NCBI RefSeq assembly: GCF_019393635.1
Contig: NC_057863.1
Location: 571,446,784 to 571,510,783, forward strand
Length of the DNA stretch: 64,000 bases
DNA from: Dromiciops gliroides
Lineage: Eukaryota; Chordata; Mammalia; Microbiotheria; Microbiotheriidae
Direction: 5' to 3'
In this document: positions 42,530 through 55,015 of the stretch, in pieces
Layout: every line of letters begins with the position of its first letter
Position numbering within the stretch: position 1 is the stretch's first letter
Position numbers and translations under genes: made by a program
Notes under the pieces: generated by a model
What the model was told of the DNA's origin: nothing
The model's database searches: none
The model's input: only the letters and a program-made list of their open reading frames with translations

Positions 42530-45395
42530 CTCCCACCCCCACTGGCAATTTCACTGATTTGGATATTTCAATATAGCTCACAACCCATCTATACAACTCT
42601 TGTTCATGTCCTCCCATGAGTTTCCCCAAGGAAGTTCACACAACATGCTGAAAGACTTCTTCACTTTCTCCTGTTAGGCCACAGTTAACAATGGAGGAAG
42701 ATGACTATATACTTGTAATTCTTTGCTCCAGCCACACGACCAGTCCCCTTTTTCTTCTTATCAGACATTCCCTGATGATATCTCCTACTCCTGTTCATCT
42801 TTAAAGTGCCTCTATCCCACTAGAAAAAGCGGAGATGGTCACAAGTGGTTTTCCCTTAGCAAACAGGGACAGACTAGGCTCAGAGAAGGTCAGTGTGAAC
42901 AATATGGAGCTTGCAAATGATTGTTTTGGTCCTGCTGACCCCTGGGAATTGCTAGGATGAAATGCTATCCATTATTACACATTTTCAGAATTCTGATGAA
43001 AAAGTCTTGGACTGTGCACATTTATGGTGATGTTTCACAATAGTAACTTCAAAAAGGCAACTCCAGACTCAAAAGGAGATCCTTTTTGCAGGATTCTCTG
43101 TAGCATGCAAACAAATACTTTTGGGGCAATTTGGGGTTTTTTGTGACATAGTAGGGCTATACATATGTAAGCCCATTAGAAGACAATTGCTATAAATTGT
43201 AAACAAGTGATATTAATATGTTCCTGGGGGTATTCTGTCTTAAAAAGAGAAAATAAAGATAGATTAATTGTCTTGGGTACCAAGATTTATATTTTAAATT
43301 TTTTCAGGCATCCAAATGATATGATACAGAGGGGCAAATCACTGGCCATACATTGGAGTAGATTCCCTCCTGGGGTACACAGACTTCAGAGGCATTCATG
43401 GATAGATTGGATGGGAAAAATAAATCTTTATTTTCACTAACCTTTCATTTACATCGTAACCCTATGTATCATATTTTATGAATTTAAAAGCATTGTGTGA
43501 CTATAGAGTTTAATTAGTTTGTGCCTAGAAACAAAAATCTTATTTTCCCCAGAAAAGATATTTGTAGGCTTGAGTGTTTTCTCCCTCAAAGACACTAATG
43601 CACACAATGGTCTAAGGGCTTATTACATATCCTGGATATCTTAGAAAGCTATAGCTTTGAAATATGACCAAAACAATGTCATTTTTTTTCATCCATTACA
43701 AAGATGGCTTTTGGAATGACTGCCGTCTATCTTTTCCCCTTGACCAAAAACTCAAGATAAACTAAAATCACTTCAGTTTTCCTAGCCAAAATAGAAGAGT
43801 TAAGGGGAAAATATAACAAATATCTTATGGAAATATTTATACATTAGTCTGTTTATATGTGTATATATGCACGTATACATGCATATGTATACTATATATC
43901 TGTGTATCTGTATGCATTACATGTGTATTTATGTATGTGTATAGAATATGTTTATATGTAGATGTGTATTATGCATGTATGTATGCATGTGTGTATGTAT
44001 TTACTAAGAGCAACAATGATTGATCCCCCTATGATGTCTGTCCCCCCAAATCAGAGGCCAGGCCCAGTCACCTCTGTATCCCATGGTTCCAATAGAAAGT
44101 TATACCATGGGACTGCTTTTGCTGTTCTCCAAAGCAAGCACAGCCATTGGCTTGTTTAAGAGACACTGAAATTTGAGTCAAACTAAATTGCCCTGTCATT
44201 ACAGGGCTGCTGATCTCAGCATACCCCCGCTGATTAGAAATGTGTCAGATGTTGAACTTCTGAAAACCCAAAATGCTAATATTCCAAAATGCACTTTCAT
44301 GTGGTTGAAATGCCTCTGGTTTTCTCAAGGCCCACAGTGCCAGGGAAGGGGCAGCGGTAGCCGCCACCTTTGCCAGCTGTCCCTTTGTGAGAATTCTGCA
44401 CACAGCAGGAACAGGGGAATTTCACTTCATCTCCAGCCAAGTGACTGGCTTACTCTTTGTAAACATGTCTTAAGGGCCCTGCTTCTTATCTTTATGCCAT
44501 GTTATTCCTCCCTAAGGAATGACTTTAAAAATCATTCCACCAACTTTATTGGAGTTTTGACAAGAAACTATTCATTAATCATTTTCCGTTACTAGTCTTT
44601 CCTTTGACTTTAGCTGATAGATGTGATGCTGCTTAGATGTTTATTCAACTGCCAATAAAATGTATTTGGATCCCAAAAAGAATTACCTGGAATGGAGAAA
44701 TGGCAGATATTTTGATACTTTATTTAGGTGATGAAGGACTACAAGCTGGCCAGCATCCTTTTCTATTTTTTTTCTAGTGTTATTCTTTTTCACAACTTCC
44801 TTTTTCCCCTTTTTCTTTTTTCTTTTGCTATCTGGTATTGAGAGCTAGAATAATATAAAGTCCACAAATAGAGTAAAATTAAATGTGATTTTGAAGAATA
44901 ACTGATGAATGCCCAGGTCAGGGAGGAAGTCATTCTAATTGGCTGTTTGGGGAGATGTTGTGGGTTGTTATTAAAGTCTATCTTTCCAACCAGGTTATTT
45001 TACCTCCTGGAGATTTCAAAAGGACTCCCTCACCAACAGCTAAGCCTCATATATTTCAACAACTAAAAAGATCTGTGATGTCATCAGTGTGATGACTTCC
45101 TTTGCAGGTATTATTAAAAGTTCCTCCACACCTATGTAAACAATCTTTATGAAGAGGATATGACCTAAAAACTCTTTATATGGTAGCCAACTTTTTAATG
45201 GTAATTCTCTAAACATCTACATTGTAGGACATCAGGAGGCCTTTTCCATTCACTCCCAACTTTTAAAGACTTCCCCAATAAAGCTATTTTCCATCTATTC
45301 CAAAGGTATCTCATACATGTTATAAATAACATCTATGCTGTCTTCCCCATTAGAATCCAAACTACTATACACGACTTAAACATTATGGAAACATG
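42530..45395. other. No gene recognised, longest repeat-poor stretch
   Basis: Apart from a TATG/TGTA-rich patch at 43855-44000, I recognise no repeats. The 140-codon frame at 44173-44595 has no known domain. The segment 44200-44720 has the texture of conserved non-coding DNA. No splice-flanked exon could be argued. Confidence 0.45.
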
Positions 45396-45399
45396 GAAG

Positions 45400-46478
45400 A
45401 AATTATCTTTCAAATCAATGGATAAGGGGATGGTTTATTCATCAAACAAGGGATAGAAAAAATCATAGAAGATAAAATAAAGTTTGTATTACATAAAATT
45501 TTAAATGTTTTTGTACAGATGAAATTAATGCAGATAAAATTGGAAGAGAAGCAGGTAATTGGGGGAAAATATTCATAGCAAGTTTCTCTGATAAGGGCCT
45601 CATTTCTAAAACATACAAGAAATTGATTCAAATGTGTGAGAACAAGGGCCATTTCCCAGTTAAAATGTTGTCAAAGAATATGAACAGTCAATTCTCAAGG
45701 GAAATAATCCAAGTTATTTGTGCACACACACACACACACACACATTTGCTCCAATTCACAAACAATTAGAAAATGGCAAGTTTAAACAACTCCAAGATTT
45801 TGCTTCCACTCATTAGTTTGCTCAAGTTGACAAAAAAAAAAAAAGAGAAAATGGCAAATGTTGGATGAGGCTACAGGAAAACCGAAACATTCATTTACCA
45901 TTAGTGAAGCTATGAATTGGTTAAATCATTCTGAAAAGTAATTTGGAACTATGCTCCCCAAATTAGTGAACTATGCATATTTTGACCCCTCCTAGCACTA
46001 CTTGGGATACATGCTCAAAGAAAATAGAGAAAAAGGAAAAGGACCTACAAACACAAAACATTTCCAGTAGCCCTTTTTGTGGTGGCAAAGCACTGGAAAC
46101 TAAGAGAGTACTCATCACATGGAGAAGTGAGATACAAATTGTGGGATTCGAAAGACACAAGAAAAAGAGGGGTTTCAGAGAAAGCTCTGAAGACTTTTAT
46201 GAAGTGATGCAAAAGAGTTGGGCAGAACCAGGAGAATAATTTACATAATAAAAACAACGTGATGAATAGAAATAACTTTGAAAGAATGGAAAATCTGACT
46301 GATGCCATGATCATCCAGAGGACCAATGAGGAAGGGTGTTATGTATCTTCTGACAGAAGTTTGATGGATTCAGTGTACAAAATGAGAAATATATTTTTGA
46401 ACATGGTCAAGGTGGAGAATTCATTTTGCTTTACTCTACATATTTGTTATAGAGGTTTTACTTTTCTTTCTTTTTAAT
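45400..46478 (+). mobile_element. Old 5'-truncated L1, sense
   Basis: L1 ORF2 C-terminal and 3'UTR blocks are readable: GATAAGGGCCTCATTTCTAA, GTAATTTGGAACTATGCTCC, GCAGAACCAGGAGAATAATT, CCATGATCATCCAGAGGACC and ATATTTGTTATAGAGG. A (CA)n microsatellite at 45722-45744 lies within. Many frame breaks indicate an older family than the 31-33 kb copy. Confidence 0.78.
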
Positions 46479-46640
46479 GGGGAAGCCTATGGACCCAGTC
46501 TCAGAACAATGTTTTTTAAGTAAATGAAAGAAATGCTAAATTTCAATGAGAGGATATAAAAAAATGAACGTGTATTGTTTTTTTCCCATTCAAGTTCACA
46601 GACCCCTGAAATCTACCCACAGCCTTTAAGATTCCTGTTC
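46478..46640 (+). mobile_element. Non-autonomous DNA-transposon-like repeat, copy 2
   Basis: GAAGCCTATGGACCC, then AAGAAATGCTAAATTTCA, then TTTTTCCCATTCAAGTTCAC match copy 1 at 6836-7028, with an additional right end CTTTAAGATTCCTG. The left end is missing. It directly abuts the L1 3' end. Confidence 0.5.
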
Positions 46641-47004
46641 TGGCCAGAACTCCAGCATTCACAATAATGTTTGTTCTATTTAGCATCATCACAAGATTGC
46701 CTAGAGAAGATGAGAGTTGGCCTTTTCCTCATGAACTGACATGGGGATGGTATTTACATCCTAAATCAAATGTCTTTCTAGTACTTTAGAATATATTAAA
46801 TCATAATCTTCTGGAATTAGGTAATTATTAGCTCAATCTGTGCTGTTTCTTGCTAAGTCCACTTTCCCCTGATAAATAAAGATCCCAGGGAATTTTCAGG
46901 CTCAGAGAAGGGTTGAAAGGTATCATAAATTAGCCATTCAGTCTTCTCAACACCCTAGGAATAACTATGAATCCCTCATCTAGTCCTACTGAGGTTTTCA
47001 TAAG

Positions 47005-47195
47005 ACCATAAATCTAGAGCTAGAAAGCATCTCAGAGGCCATTTAGTCTGACTCTCTAATTTTACAGATGAAGAAATTGGGATCCATAGATGTTAAGTGA
47101 TTTGTCCAAGGTCATACATGCCACATAAACATTAGAGGTGGGATTTGAACCTGGGACTCCACAACCACTTTCCATGCATCAATATGCCTCCTTAA
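47005..47195 (-). mobile_element. MIR, antisense
   Basis: TTTTACAGATGAAGAAATTG, then GTCCAAGGTCATACATGCC, then GGGATTTGAACCTGGGACTC form an antisense MIR. Confidence 0.8.
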
Positions 47196-47229
47196 GCAGG
47201 TAATACTCTAGTTGTAGTGAAAACTTACA

Positions 47230-47560
47230 ATAAAACTAAAAGCACTTATTAACTACCTACTGTGTGCTAAGTGCTAGAGATACAAAGAAAGGCAAAACCA
47301 GTCCTACTCTCAAAGAACTTCCAGTCTATGCTGAGCTTTTCATCCTGGGTGGAGGGAGTACCTAGTAGTAGGGAGTGGGCAGTCACAGTGGGCAAAAACA
47401 GTTGTATTCAGCTTTGAATGGGACTGAGAGCTTAAAAATGACCCAAGTGAAGAAAGACTACTTATTAACCTCAGCTTTATAAGTGTGCAGGATGGGAAGG
47501 AAAGAGTTGGGAAGTAGAGGTCAGGAGGAGAAGAGACTGCACAAATTGAAAGCAACTCTC
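47230..47560 (-). mobile_element. L2-like 3' end, antisense
   Basis: CTACCTACTGTGTGCTAAGT then GAGATACAAAGAAAGGCAAA then CTCAAAGAACTTCCAGTC match the antisense L2 3' blocks. The segment beyond 47340 is assigned only by continuity. Confidence 0.55.
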
Positions 47561-48409
47561 TGTTCCCACCTCTTCTCCAACGGCTAATTGCATGGGGATC
47601 TGAAGGCTCTGGAGAGAGGCAGGGGATAACTCAAGGAAGGACACAGAAGAGACAACTTAGAGGGGGAAGAGAAGACTGGTGCCTAGGCAAGGATAAACTG
47701 TGTTGCTTTTTGTGACCTCTTAGGCTTCTTTTCACATTGGGAGGTAAAATAGCTGTGTTTTCCACCTGGATGTATGCCTCAGAACTACCAGATAGGTCAT
47801 TTTATGATTTTTGTAGTAGAAAGGCAACCAACATGAATAGTTCAATGCATTAGTGGAAAATCATCAAATCACAGTAAAGCGAGGAGAAAACTTAGGTGTG
47901 ATTTAAACCTACTTATTTATAGATTTTTTAAAAACCTGAGCTTTAAAGGTAAGTGACTAACTAAAGTTCACACAGCAAATAAGTAGGAGAGCACAACTGG
48001 AACCCAGAACTCTGGATATTTAGTTTAGTTTTCTTTCTAATGCATTATGGTACAACCCAAATTGGGGTGAAACCACAAGAAATACAGACAAAGCAGGGTG
48101 CACATCCACACGTCCTACATATACACAAAGAGATGACAACTAGAATGGGACAGACTTAGCATTTTTATTCATCTGCTTAGAAACAGTTGAGCCGAGTAAC
48201 AAGTTATCAAGTATAGTTAAAGGGGTCACTTCTTTCCCCTTCTCCCAGTGATGAGCACTTTTCAAAATCCTGACACCATCCTATTTCCACTCCTTTTTCT
48301 AGCAGGGGCCTCCTCCGAGGTAACCTCAAGATAGTGTCACGGGGTCTCTGGCTGCTCTTTCATGGGATGGTGTTTTAGGATCTGTCCCCTTCCCAAGTAA
48401 ATTTGGCTT

Positions 48410-48720
48410 AATTAAACAATTTACAAAGCACCTCCCATGTGCCAGGTCAAAAAACAAACAGTTCCTTCCCCCAAGGAGCTTACATTCTATTGGGAGGAAG
48501 AGAGGGAAGAGTGGGGAGGTTATACCATGCACATAGAAATTTATGTATAAAATATTTACAAAGTAATTTCATTTGAGACAAGCATTGACAACAATGGGGG
48601 TTGTTGATTTGAGCTAAACTTTAACGGATGCAAGGGAATTTGTGAGGTAGAGGTGAGGAATAAGTGTATTCCAGGCATGTGAAAAGCATGGAGATGGAAT
48701 AACAGCCAGCAGCTATGAGG
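48410..48720 (-). mobile_element. L2-like 3' end and upstream part, antisense
   Basis: CACCTCCCATGTGCCAGGTC, then CAAGGAGCTTACATTCTATT, then ATTCCAGGCATGTGAAAAGC and GGAATAACAGCCAGCAG are in the order expected for a longer antisense L2 3' region. Confidence 0.65.
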
Positions 48721-48739
48721 AATAGAAAATGGGCCAATT

Positions 48740-49130
48740 TGACACAATGTTGTTGTTGTTGTCATTGTTGGTGGTTGCAGTGGTGATGGTAGTGGTGGTA
48801 GGGGCAGTGGTCTTTTGTTGTCACAAAGGACCAATGATGATGTATTGACTTTCATTTGAATAGTATTTAAGTGAGGCAGAGTTGCACAAAGTTTTGAGCC
48901 TCACTCTCTCTTCCAAAGCCATCGAAGTCCAGTGGCAAGACAAAAGTCAGGATAACTGGTCATGGCCTAGGATGCAGTGGATAACTTTGGCATCTCTGGT
49001 GTCTGACCAAGCTTTAAGCACTCCACGGCACCTGCTTCAGTCATTTTCATGGCTTTTGGAAGAGTGTTCTCATTGGCTATTCCACCATCCACAACTGGAA
49101 TGGCTGAACAACACATGAACACTTCCTTCC
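48740..49130 (+). repeat. Unnamed dispersed repeat, copy 2 (longer)
   Basis: After a (GTT)n run comes AATAGTATTTAAGTGAGGC, then AAAGCCATCGAAGTCCAGTG matching copy 1 at 27775-27960. It continues with GTGTCTGACCAAGCTTTAAG, CGGCACCTGCTTCAG and CACATGAACACTTCCTTCC. It is about 390 bp and more complete than copy 1. Confidence 0.6.
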
Positions 49131-49189
49131 AGTCAGACTGGCAGAATTTAGAGATTATGAACTAAACCAGGATACGTAGGCTGGAACCA

Positions 49190-49252
49190 GGTTGCAATGG
49201 GCTTTATTTATTTTTTATAACAATTTATCTTTTTATTTAGCACTTCAACAAA
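49190..49252 (-). other. A-rich 3' tail of the RPL35 pseudogene
   Basis: On the minus strand the stop codon is followed by a short 3'UTR and a decayed A-rich tail with repeated AATAAA words. This is consistent with retroposition of a polyadenylated mRNA. TGCAATG occurs at both borders (about 49193 and 49669) but is too short to prove a target duplication. Confidence 0.6.
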
Positions 49253-49645
<393 letters not shown>

Positions 49646-49789
49646 TCACTGGATCTGAGGAGAAAAAGCTGCAATGTGTTTTAAAAGTTCAACAGTCTGA
49701 TTTTTTTTTCTGATTCAAGAGTGAGCCAAAGGAGTTTCTTGATCAAGGCAGTGACACAGTCAGGCTTCTGCTTTAGGAATGTCAAATTG

Positions 49790-50000
49790 GCGACTGATGG
49801 GAGTGAGGAGAAACTGGAGTCAGGGAGAGTGATGAGGAGGCTATTGCAATGGTCCAGAAGTGATGAGGGTCTGGACAAGATTGGTAGCTATGTGAGTGGA
49901 AAGAAGACAAGGATAGGAATGATGCTGTAGCAACTTATTGGATGTGTAAGGGAGAGGATAGAGTTGTGGGTTATTCTGAGACCATCAGGGTATCTTTTCT
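49790..50000 (-). mobile_element. L2/CR1-like ORF2 fragment, antisense
   Basis: GAGGAGGCTATTGCAATGGT then CAGAAGTGATGAGGGTCTGG is the antisense of the CR1/L2 RT block encoding ITSRLDYCNSLL, here with a small deletion. GAAACTGGAGTCAGGGAGAG precedes it in family order. Confidence 0.68.
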
Positions 50001-50685
50001 GAATTTTGACCTGGGCACCATAATTATTTGTTACAACTCTGATTTACACACAAAAGTGCCCATACCACACAGACTCACAGATAGAATTAACACATTATTT
50101 ACAAGAAATAACAATTTAAAACTGAAGTTATATGGAGAAAAAAATGAAGTAAAAAGTAAAACATGAATTCTCTAAACAAAATGATTCATAAACCTCAGTT
50201 GCCCTCAAAGTCCAGTTCTATTCATACCAGCACTCTCTTTCCACCCACAATCCCCTGCTATATATTGCCCCAGACAAAGACAAGCCAGAAATCCAGCCAC
50301 AGCAGCCATGTGGGAAAAATAGGCAGGCCTTTTGGTTCTGAATAACTTGCCTTCCCCCTCTGGAAAATCAAGGCTGCCTCATTTCACAATGACTGAAGTT
50401 TCCACTTGGAATCAGCATATACAGTATTTCATTGAGCTCTTTCTTTCTTCCTTTATGCTCCTTTTATTTTAAATTCAATTTCGTTCTTTTAGTCTACTTA
50501 GTATCTAGCCAAAAACCCTTCAGCAATAAATGGAATGGACACTGTTCACAACTCTTCAACTGCTCTTATCAAATCTCCAAGAGCCTCAGCTCTGCCTGGG
50601 ACAGCTCTCTGGGGAACAGTGCTCTGGTCCAAGCCATATTACCTCATAGAGTCCTTGCCTCCAGATGATTAAATTCTGTTCTCTG
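50001..50685. other. No gene recognised
   Basis: Unassigned sequence. The 78-codon frame at 50432 has no recognisable domain. Confidence 0.45.
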
Positions 50686-50974
50686 CTTTTCAATGATTTA
50701 ATTCAACAAACATTCATTAAATGCCTACTACGGACAAATGAAATGGATGAAGGTTATCTGCTGCCCAGACAATGACACGCAGTTGGAAGGGGAAGCTGTA
50801 GCCCACGTCCATAAGTTACAAATATCTCTAAACAGAGAAGTCAGCATAGACTGGATTGCATATGGGAAATTATACAGTGCTTTCAATGACCCCTAGTTTC
50901 TCCCTGAATCAAAACCCTATTTTCTTAATGCCAAATTTCTTCTATTAATGCTATAGAACTCTGAGCTATAGAAG

Positions 50975-51225
50975 AAGAAAACTCCAAAGGACCAAACTGT
51001 GGGTGATCTCTATGCCTGGATAAATCCCAGGGTTCTAACCTGGTCTTTCTTCTTTTCTCTCTGCTTTTCTTGGTGATCTCATCAGCTCCCATTGGTTCAA
51101 ATAACATTTCTATGCAGACGATTTCGCACACTATGTATACAACCTGGTTCAAAGACTTAAGGTCTATCCATGGTAAGGAGGAGAGATGTGGATGATGAGC
51201 AAGCAAAGGACACCAAGTAATCATT
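50975..51225 (+). pseudogene. L2/CR1 reverse-transcriptase remnant with YADD box
   Basis: GGTGATCTCATCAGCTCCCA reads GDLISSHWFK, then a stop, then HFYADD. FYADD lies at 51108-51122, the catalytic motif of CR1-clade reverse transcriptases. The in-frame stop and later divergence show it is dead. Confidence 0.75.
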
Positions 51226-51240
51226 TAAAGTAAAACCTAG

Positions 51241-51389
51241 GGGGCAGCTAGATGGCGCAGTGGTAAAGCACTGGCCCTGGATTCAGGAGGACCTGAGTTC
51301 AAATCTGGCCTCAGACATTTGACACTGACTAGCTGTGTGACCCTGGGCAAGTCACTTAACCCCCACTGCCCAGCAAAAAAATAAAAAAT
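51241..51389 (+). mobile_element. tRNA-type SINE with 14-bp target duplication
   Basis: AAAGTAAAACCTAG (51227-51240) and AAAGTAAAAACTAG (51390-51403) flank it with one mismatch. It opens GGGGCAGCTAGATGGCGCAG. Confidence 0.95.
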
Positions 51390-51609
51390 AAAGTAAAAAC
51401 TAGGAGAGAATAGTGTCATGAGTGATGTTGGGTTGGATTTACAGTTACTTAGATTTCTTCCGACTCTTAAATTCTGTGGTTCTGTGAGAATCCAGAGACA
51501 AGAGAGTATCTAGGAGGAGATGGTCAATAGTTTCATATGTTGTAGAAAAGTCGAGAAGAATGTAGACTCAAAAAAGACCATTATATTTTTCAATTAAGAG
51601 ATTATTGAG

Positions 51610-51766
51610 GGGGCAACTAGGTGGCGCAGTGGATAGAGTACCGACTCTGGAGTCAAGAGGACCTGAGTTCAAATCTGGATTCAAACACTTGACACTGACT
51701 GGCTTGGTGACCTTGGACAAGTCACTTAACCCTCGTTGCTCAACCAAAAAACAAAAACAAAATTTA
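51610..51766 (+). mobile_element. tRNA-type SINE, first of a tandem pair
   Basis: GGGGCAACTAGGTGGCGCAG to a CAAAA-rich tail. AAGAGATTATTGAG occurs before it (51597) and again at 51767 before the next SINE. GGAGTCAAGAGG is a variant of the body motif. Confidence 0.95.
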
Positions 51767-51780
51767 AAGAGATTATTGAG

Positions 51781-51987
51781 GGGCAGCTGGGTAGCACAGT
51801 AGATAAAGCACTAGCCCTGAATTCAGGAGGACCTGAGTTCAAATCTGGCCTCAGACATTTGACACTTATTAGCTGTGTGAACCTGGGCAAGTCACTTAAC
51901 CCTCATTGCCCTGCCCTCCCCCTCAAAAAACCATATTGTCATGAGGATCAAATGACTATATATATATATATAACAAATATGTATTAA
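51781..51987 (+). mobile_element. tRNA-type SINE, second of the pair, with extra 3' sequence
   Basis: GGGGCAGCTGGGTAGCACAG runs to CTCATTGCCCTGCC at about 51915. It is followed by about 50 bp of non-SINE sequence with (TA)n, then a third near-copy of the target word (AAAGATATTATTGAG, 51988-52002). The extra DNA could be a 3' transduction or a grown tail. Confidence 0.85.
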
Positions 51988-52129
51988 AAAGATATTATTG
52001 AGAGAAGGGACCAGAAACTAGGGTATTAGAAAGAACATAATGTAGAGTGGCTCTTGAGAAGAGATTTGAAGGAAATAACCATGGAACAGAGGCCCAGCAT
52101 TCTATCCATTGAGCAATCTACCTGCCTTG

Positions 52130-54400
52130 AAAGGCAATCAAAGGGAAATGGTGGATTAGAGGCAACCACCCCACTGAACTCTCCTAACATTCCCTTCAAA
52201 AAACTTTAAAATAACTCTTCAAATCAAATTTTGGAGAGGCAGAGCCAACAAAAGGTAAGAGTAAGGCATTTTTCCAGCCTAAAACAAGTTAGGGGGTTGG
52301 CCCACAGCACAACAGAAGTGCCAGCCATTTCCCTTGGAGGCAGCTACAACAGTGGCAACAGCAACTTCTGGAGTTCCCAGCCAAGAGATGGCAAGGGGGT
52401 TGAACCACTCATCAGAAACAGATTACGAAAGACCCTTTGCTGGCATTGGGTGCAGCTAGTGTTGATTGGCAACTCTATTGCCCATATGCAGTTCTGGGTC
52501 ACAGTTCAAGGGAAAAGAAAGGCATTGGTGATCAGTCAGTCACAAGAGGCTCACTAGCACTTGTGGCTACAGGAGAGCAAGGAATCTGGTCACAGTTCCA
52601 GGGCCAAGAGATGTGCTAACACTTCTGGTTGCAGATGAACAAGGTAAAGACTCTGCAGAGTTTAGACAAAGAGAGTAGTAACCACACCTCTTCCCAGATC
52701 ACACAACCTTGGAAGCACCAAAAACTTGCAGATTCCCAAAACTAGCTGTGAAAATAGCAGCATGAAAAAGACTGAAGCTTGGGATAGTGCCTCCTCACCT
52801 CCACATGAGCAGAGCCCAACTTCAATTTAATGGTCAAAGCCAAAAAATAGGCTGGGAAAATGATCAAGCAACAAAAAGAAAAAAGAATTTGACCACAAAG
52901 AGGTACTATGGTGGCAGGGGGAGACCAAGACATAAACACAGAAGAAGATAATAATGTAAAAATATCTACAAGCAAAATCTCAAAGAAAAATACTAATTGG
53001 ACACAAGCCCAACAAGAATTATTGGAAGAGTTAAAGAGATAAGAGTGGTAGAGAAAAAATGGGAAAAGAAAGGAGTGATGCAGGAAAATTGTGAAAAGAG
53101 AATCAACAGCTCAATAAAAGAGGCACAAAAAGTACTGAAGAAAATATCACTTTAAAAAAAGCAACAGAATTGGGCTAATGAAAAAGAAGCACAAAAATTC
53201 ACTGAAGCATAATAGACCAAATGGAAAAGTATGTACAAAAATTCACTCCTTCAAAAAGCTGAATTGGTCAAATGGAAAAAGAGGTATGAAGGCTCATTGA
53301 AGGTAGTAATTCCTTAAAAATCAGAATTGGACAAGTGAAAGCTAATGACTCCATGAGACATCAAAAAATAATGAAACAAAGTCAGAAGAATGAAAAAGTA
53401 GAAGAAAATGTGAAGTATCTTATAAGAAAAACAATTGACCTGGAAAACAGATTGAAGAGGGAAAATCTGAGAACTATCAGACTATCTAAAAGCCATAATT
53501 AAAATAAAGCCTAGATATCATTTAAAAAATTATCAAGAAGATCTGCCATGATATCTTAGATCCAGAGGATAAAATAGAAATTAAAAGAATTCACTAATCA
53601 CTTCCTGAAAGAGAATCCAAAATGAACACTATCAGTAATATTGCAACTAAATTCCAGAGCTCCGAGTTAAAAAAGAAAATATTTTAAGCAGCTAAAAAGA
53701 AACAATTCAAATATTATGGAGCCATAGTCAGGATCACACAATATTTAACAGCTTCCATGTTAAAGGAGTAGAAGGCTTGGAATATTCCAGAAGGCAAAGG
53801 AGCTAGGATTACAACCAAGAATAACCTAATCAGCAAAAACTGGGGGGAAATGGTTGTTTAAGGGAATAAAAGATTTCCAGGCATACCCGATAAAAAGACC
53901 AGAGCTGAATAAAAATTTTGTCATTCAAACACAAGACTCAAGAAAAGCATAAAAAGGTAAACATGAAAGATTAATAAAGGACTCAATAGAGTTAAACTGT
54001 TTACATTCCTATGTGGGAATATGCTACATTTAACTCCCAAGAACTTTATCATTCTTAGAGCAGTTATAAGGAGCCACCATAGAGGACATGGCTGTGAGTC
54101 AATTATGTTGGGATAATCTCCAAAAAAGAATGTGTAAGGATTAGAAAGAAGGTTGCACTGGGAAAAGGGGGAAGAGAGAGGTAGAATGGGGAAAATATTC
54201 CCACATAAAGGAAGCATACAAGGAAGAGCTTTTATAATGGAGGGGAAAATTGGGGGGAGAGGCTGATGGGCAATGCTTGAACCTTATTCTCACTGGAATT
54301 GGTTCAAAGAGGGAACAATCAGTTGGGTATATAAATCTATCTAACCCAACAAAGATATGCGTGGGGCGTGGGTGGGCAAAAATCAAATAATAAGAGAAGG
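52130..54400 (+). mobile_element. L1 5' half: 5'UTR and ORF1, sense, old
   Basis: The start resembles GGAAATGGTGGATTAGAGGC and GAGAGGCAGAGCCAACAAAA, a decayed L1 5'UTR. ORF1 blocks (coiled coil and C-terminal domain) occupy about 53.0-53.95 kb, followed by an inter-ORF region. No endonuclease or RT blocks follow before the host L2 resumes, so the copy lacks ORF2. It resembles the antisense L1 at 1-2806. ORF1-only relatives (HAL1) are an alternative classification. Confidence 0.7.
53300..53950 (+). pseudogene. L1 (or HAL1) ORF1 remnant
   Basis: Readable blocks are KANDSMRHQKIMKQSQKNEK, VEENVKYLIRKTIDLENRLK, EGLEY-like and LGLQPRIT (in other frames), then KRPELNKNFVIQTQDSRKA. The last two mirror the PRI-YPAK and PAL blocks of L1 ORF1 C-terminal domains. 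Stops and frameshifts are frequent. Confidence 0.65.
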
Positions 54401-54849
54401 AACAGTGAAGGCATTTAAGGATAGGAGATACTTGGGAGTATTTAAAGACAACAGGGAAGAAATCAGTAGATAGATTGAAAATTAGAGAAGTGGGGTGTAT
54501 TTGTAGAAAGTAGAATAGGTTAGGATCAAGGGCACATATAGAGTTTTGTTTGGCAAGAAGTGCTACCTCATTGTCAGATCCTGGGAGAAAGAAGGAATGA
54601 ATGGGGGATGATGTTAAAGGAATTTAAGATAAGGAGAAGAAAAGATGAAGTTTCAGAGAGAATAACCTCAACTTTCTCAGTAAAGTATGAAATGTGATCC
54701 TCAGCTGAGAGGATGGGGATCGAGTAAGGTATAGGGGGCTTAAGGAGACAAAAGAAGGTTTAGAGCCTCTGCAAGGGGTGAGATACTGATTCAGTTAGGG
54801 AGGGGTAAAAAGACAGCCTTGTTATAGTGAGGGCTCACTTGAGTTTAAT

Positions 54850-55015
54850 TTTTTAATTTATGTTATTTTATTTTATTTTTGAGGGGCAATGAGGGTTAAG
54901 TGACTTGCCCAGGGTCATACAGCTAGTAATTGTCAAGTGTCTGAGGCCAGATTTGAACTTGGGTCCTCTTGAATCCAGGGCTGGTGCTTAATCTATTGCA
55001 CCACCTAGCTGCCCC
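54850..55015 (-). mobile_element. tRNA-type SINE with 16-bp target duplication, inside L2
   Basis: CTCACTTGAGTTTAAT is perfect on both sides (54834-54849 and 55016-55031). An (ATTTT)n tail precedes GAGGGGCAATGAGGG. Confidence 0.96.

Noticed and set aside
42327-42629. Open frames of Arg/Glu or Leu/Ser on both strands
   Set aside because: Pure low-complexity translation of the polypyrimidine tract.
44173-44595. 140-codon open frame
   Set aside because: No domain, no evident splice context and no codon pattern I could defend. Kept only as possible conserved DNA.
52231-52557. 108-codon open frame
   Set aside because: It falls within the 5'UTR of an old L1 and lacks any host-gene similarity.
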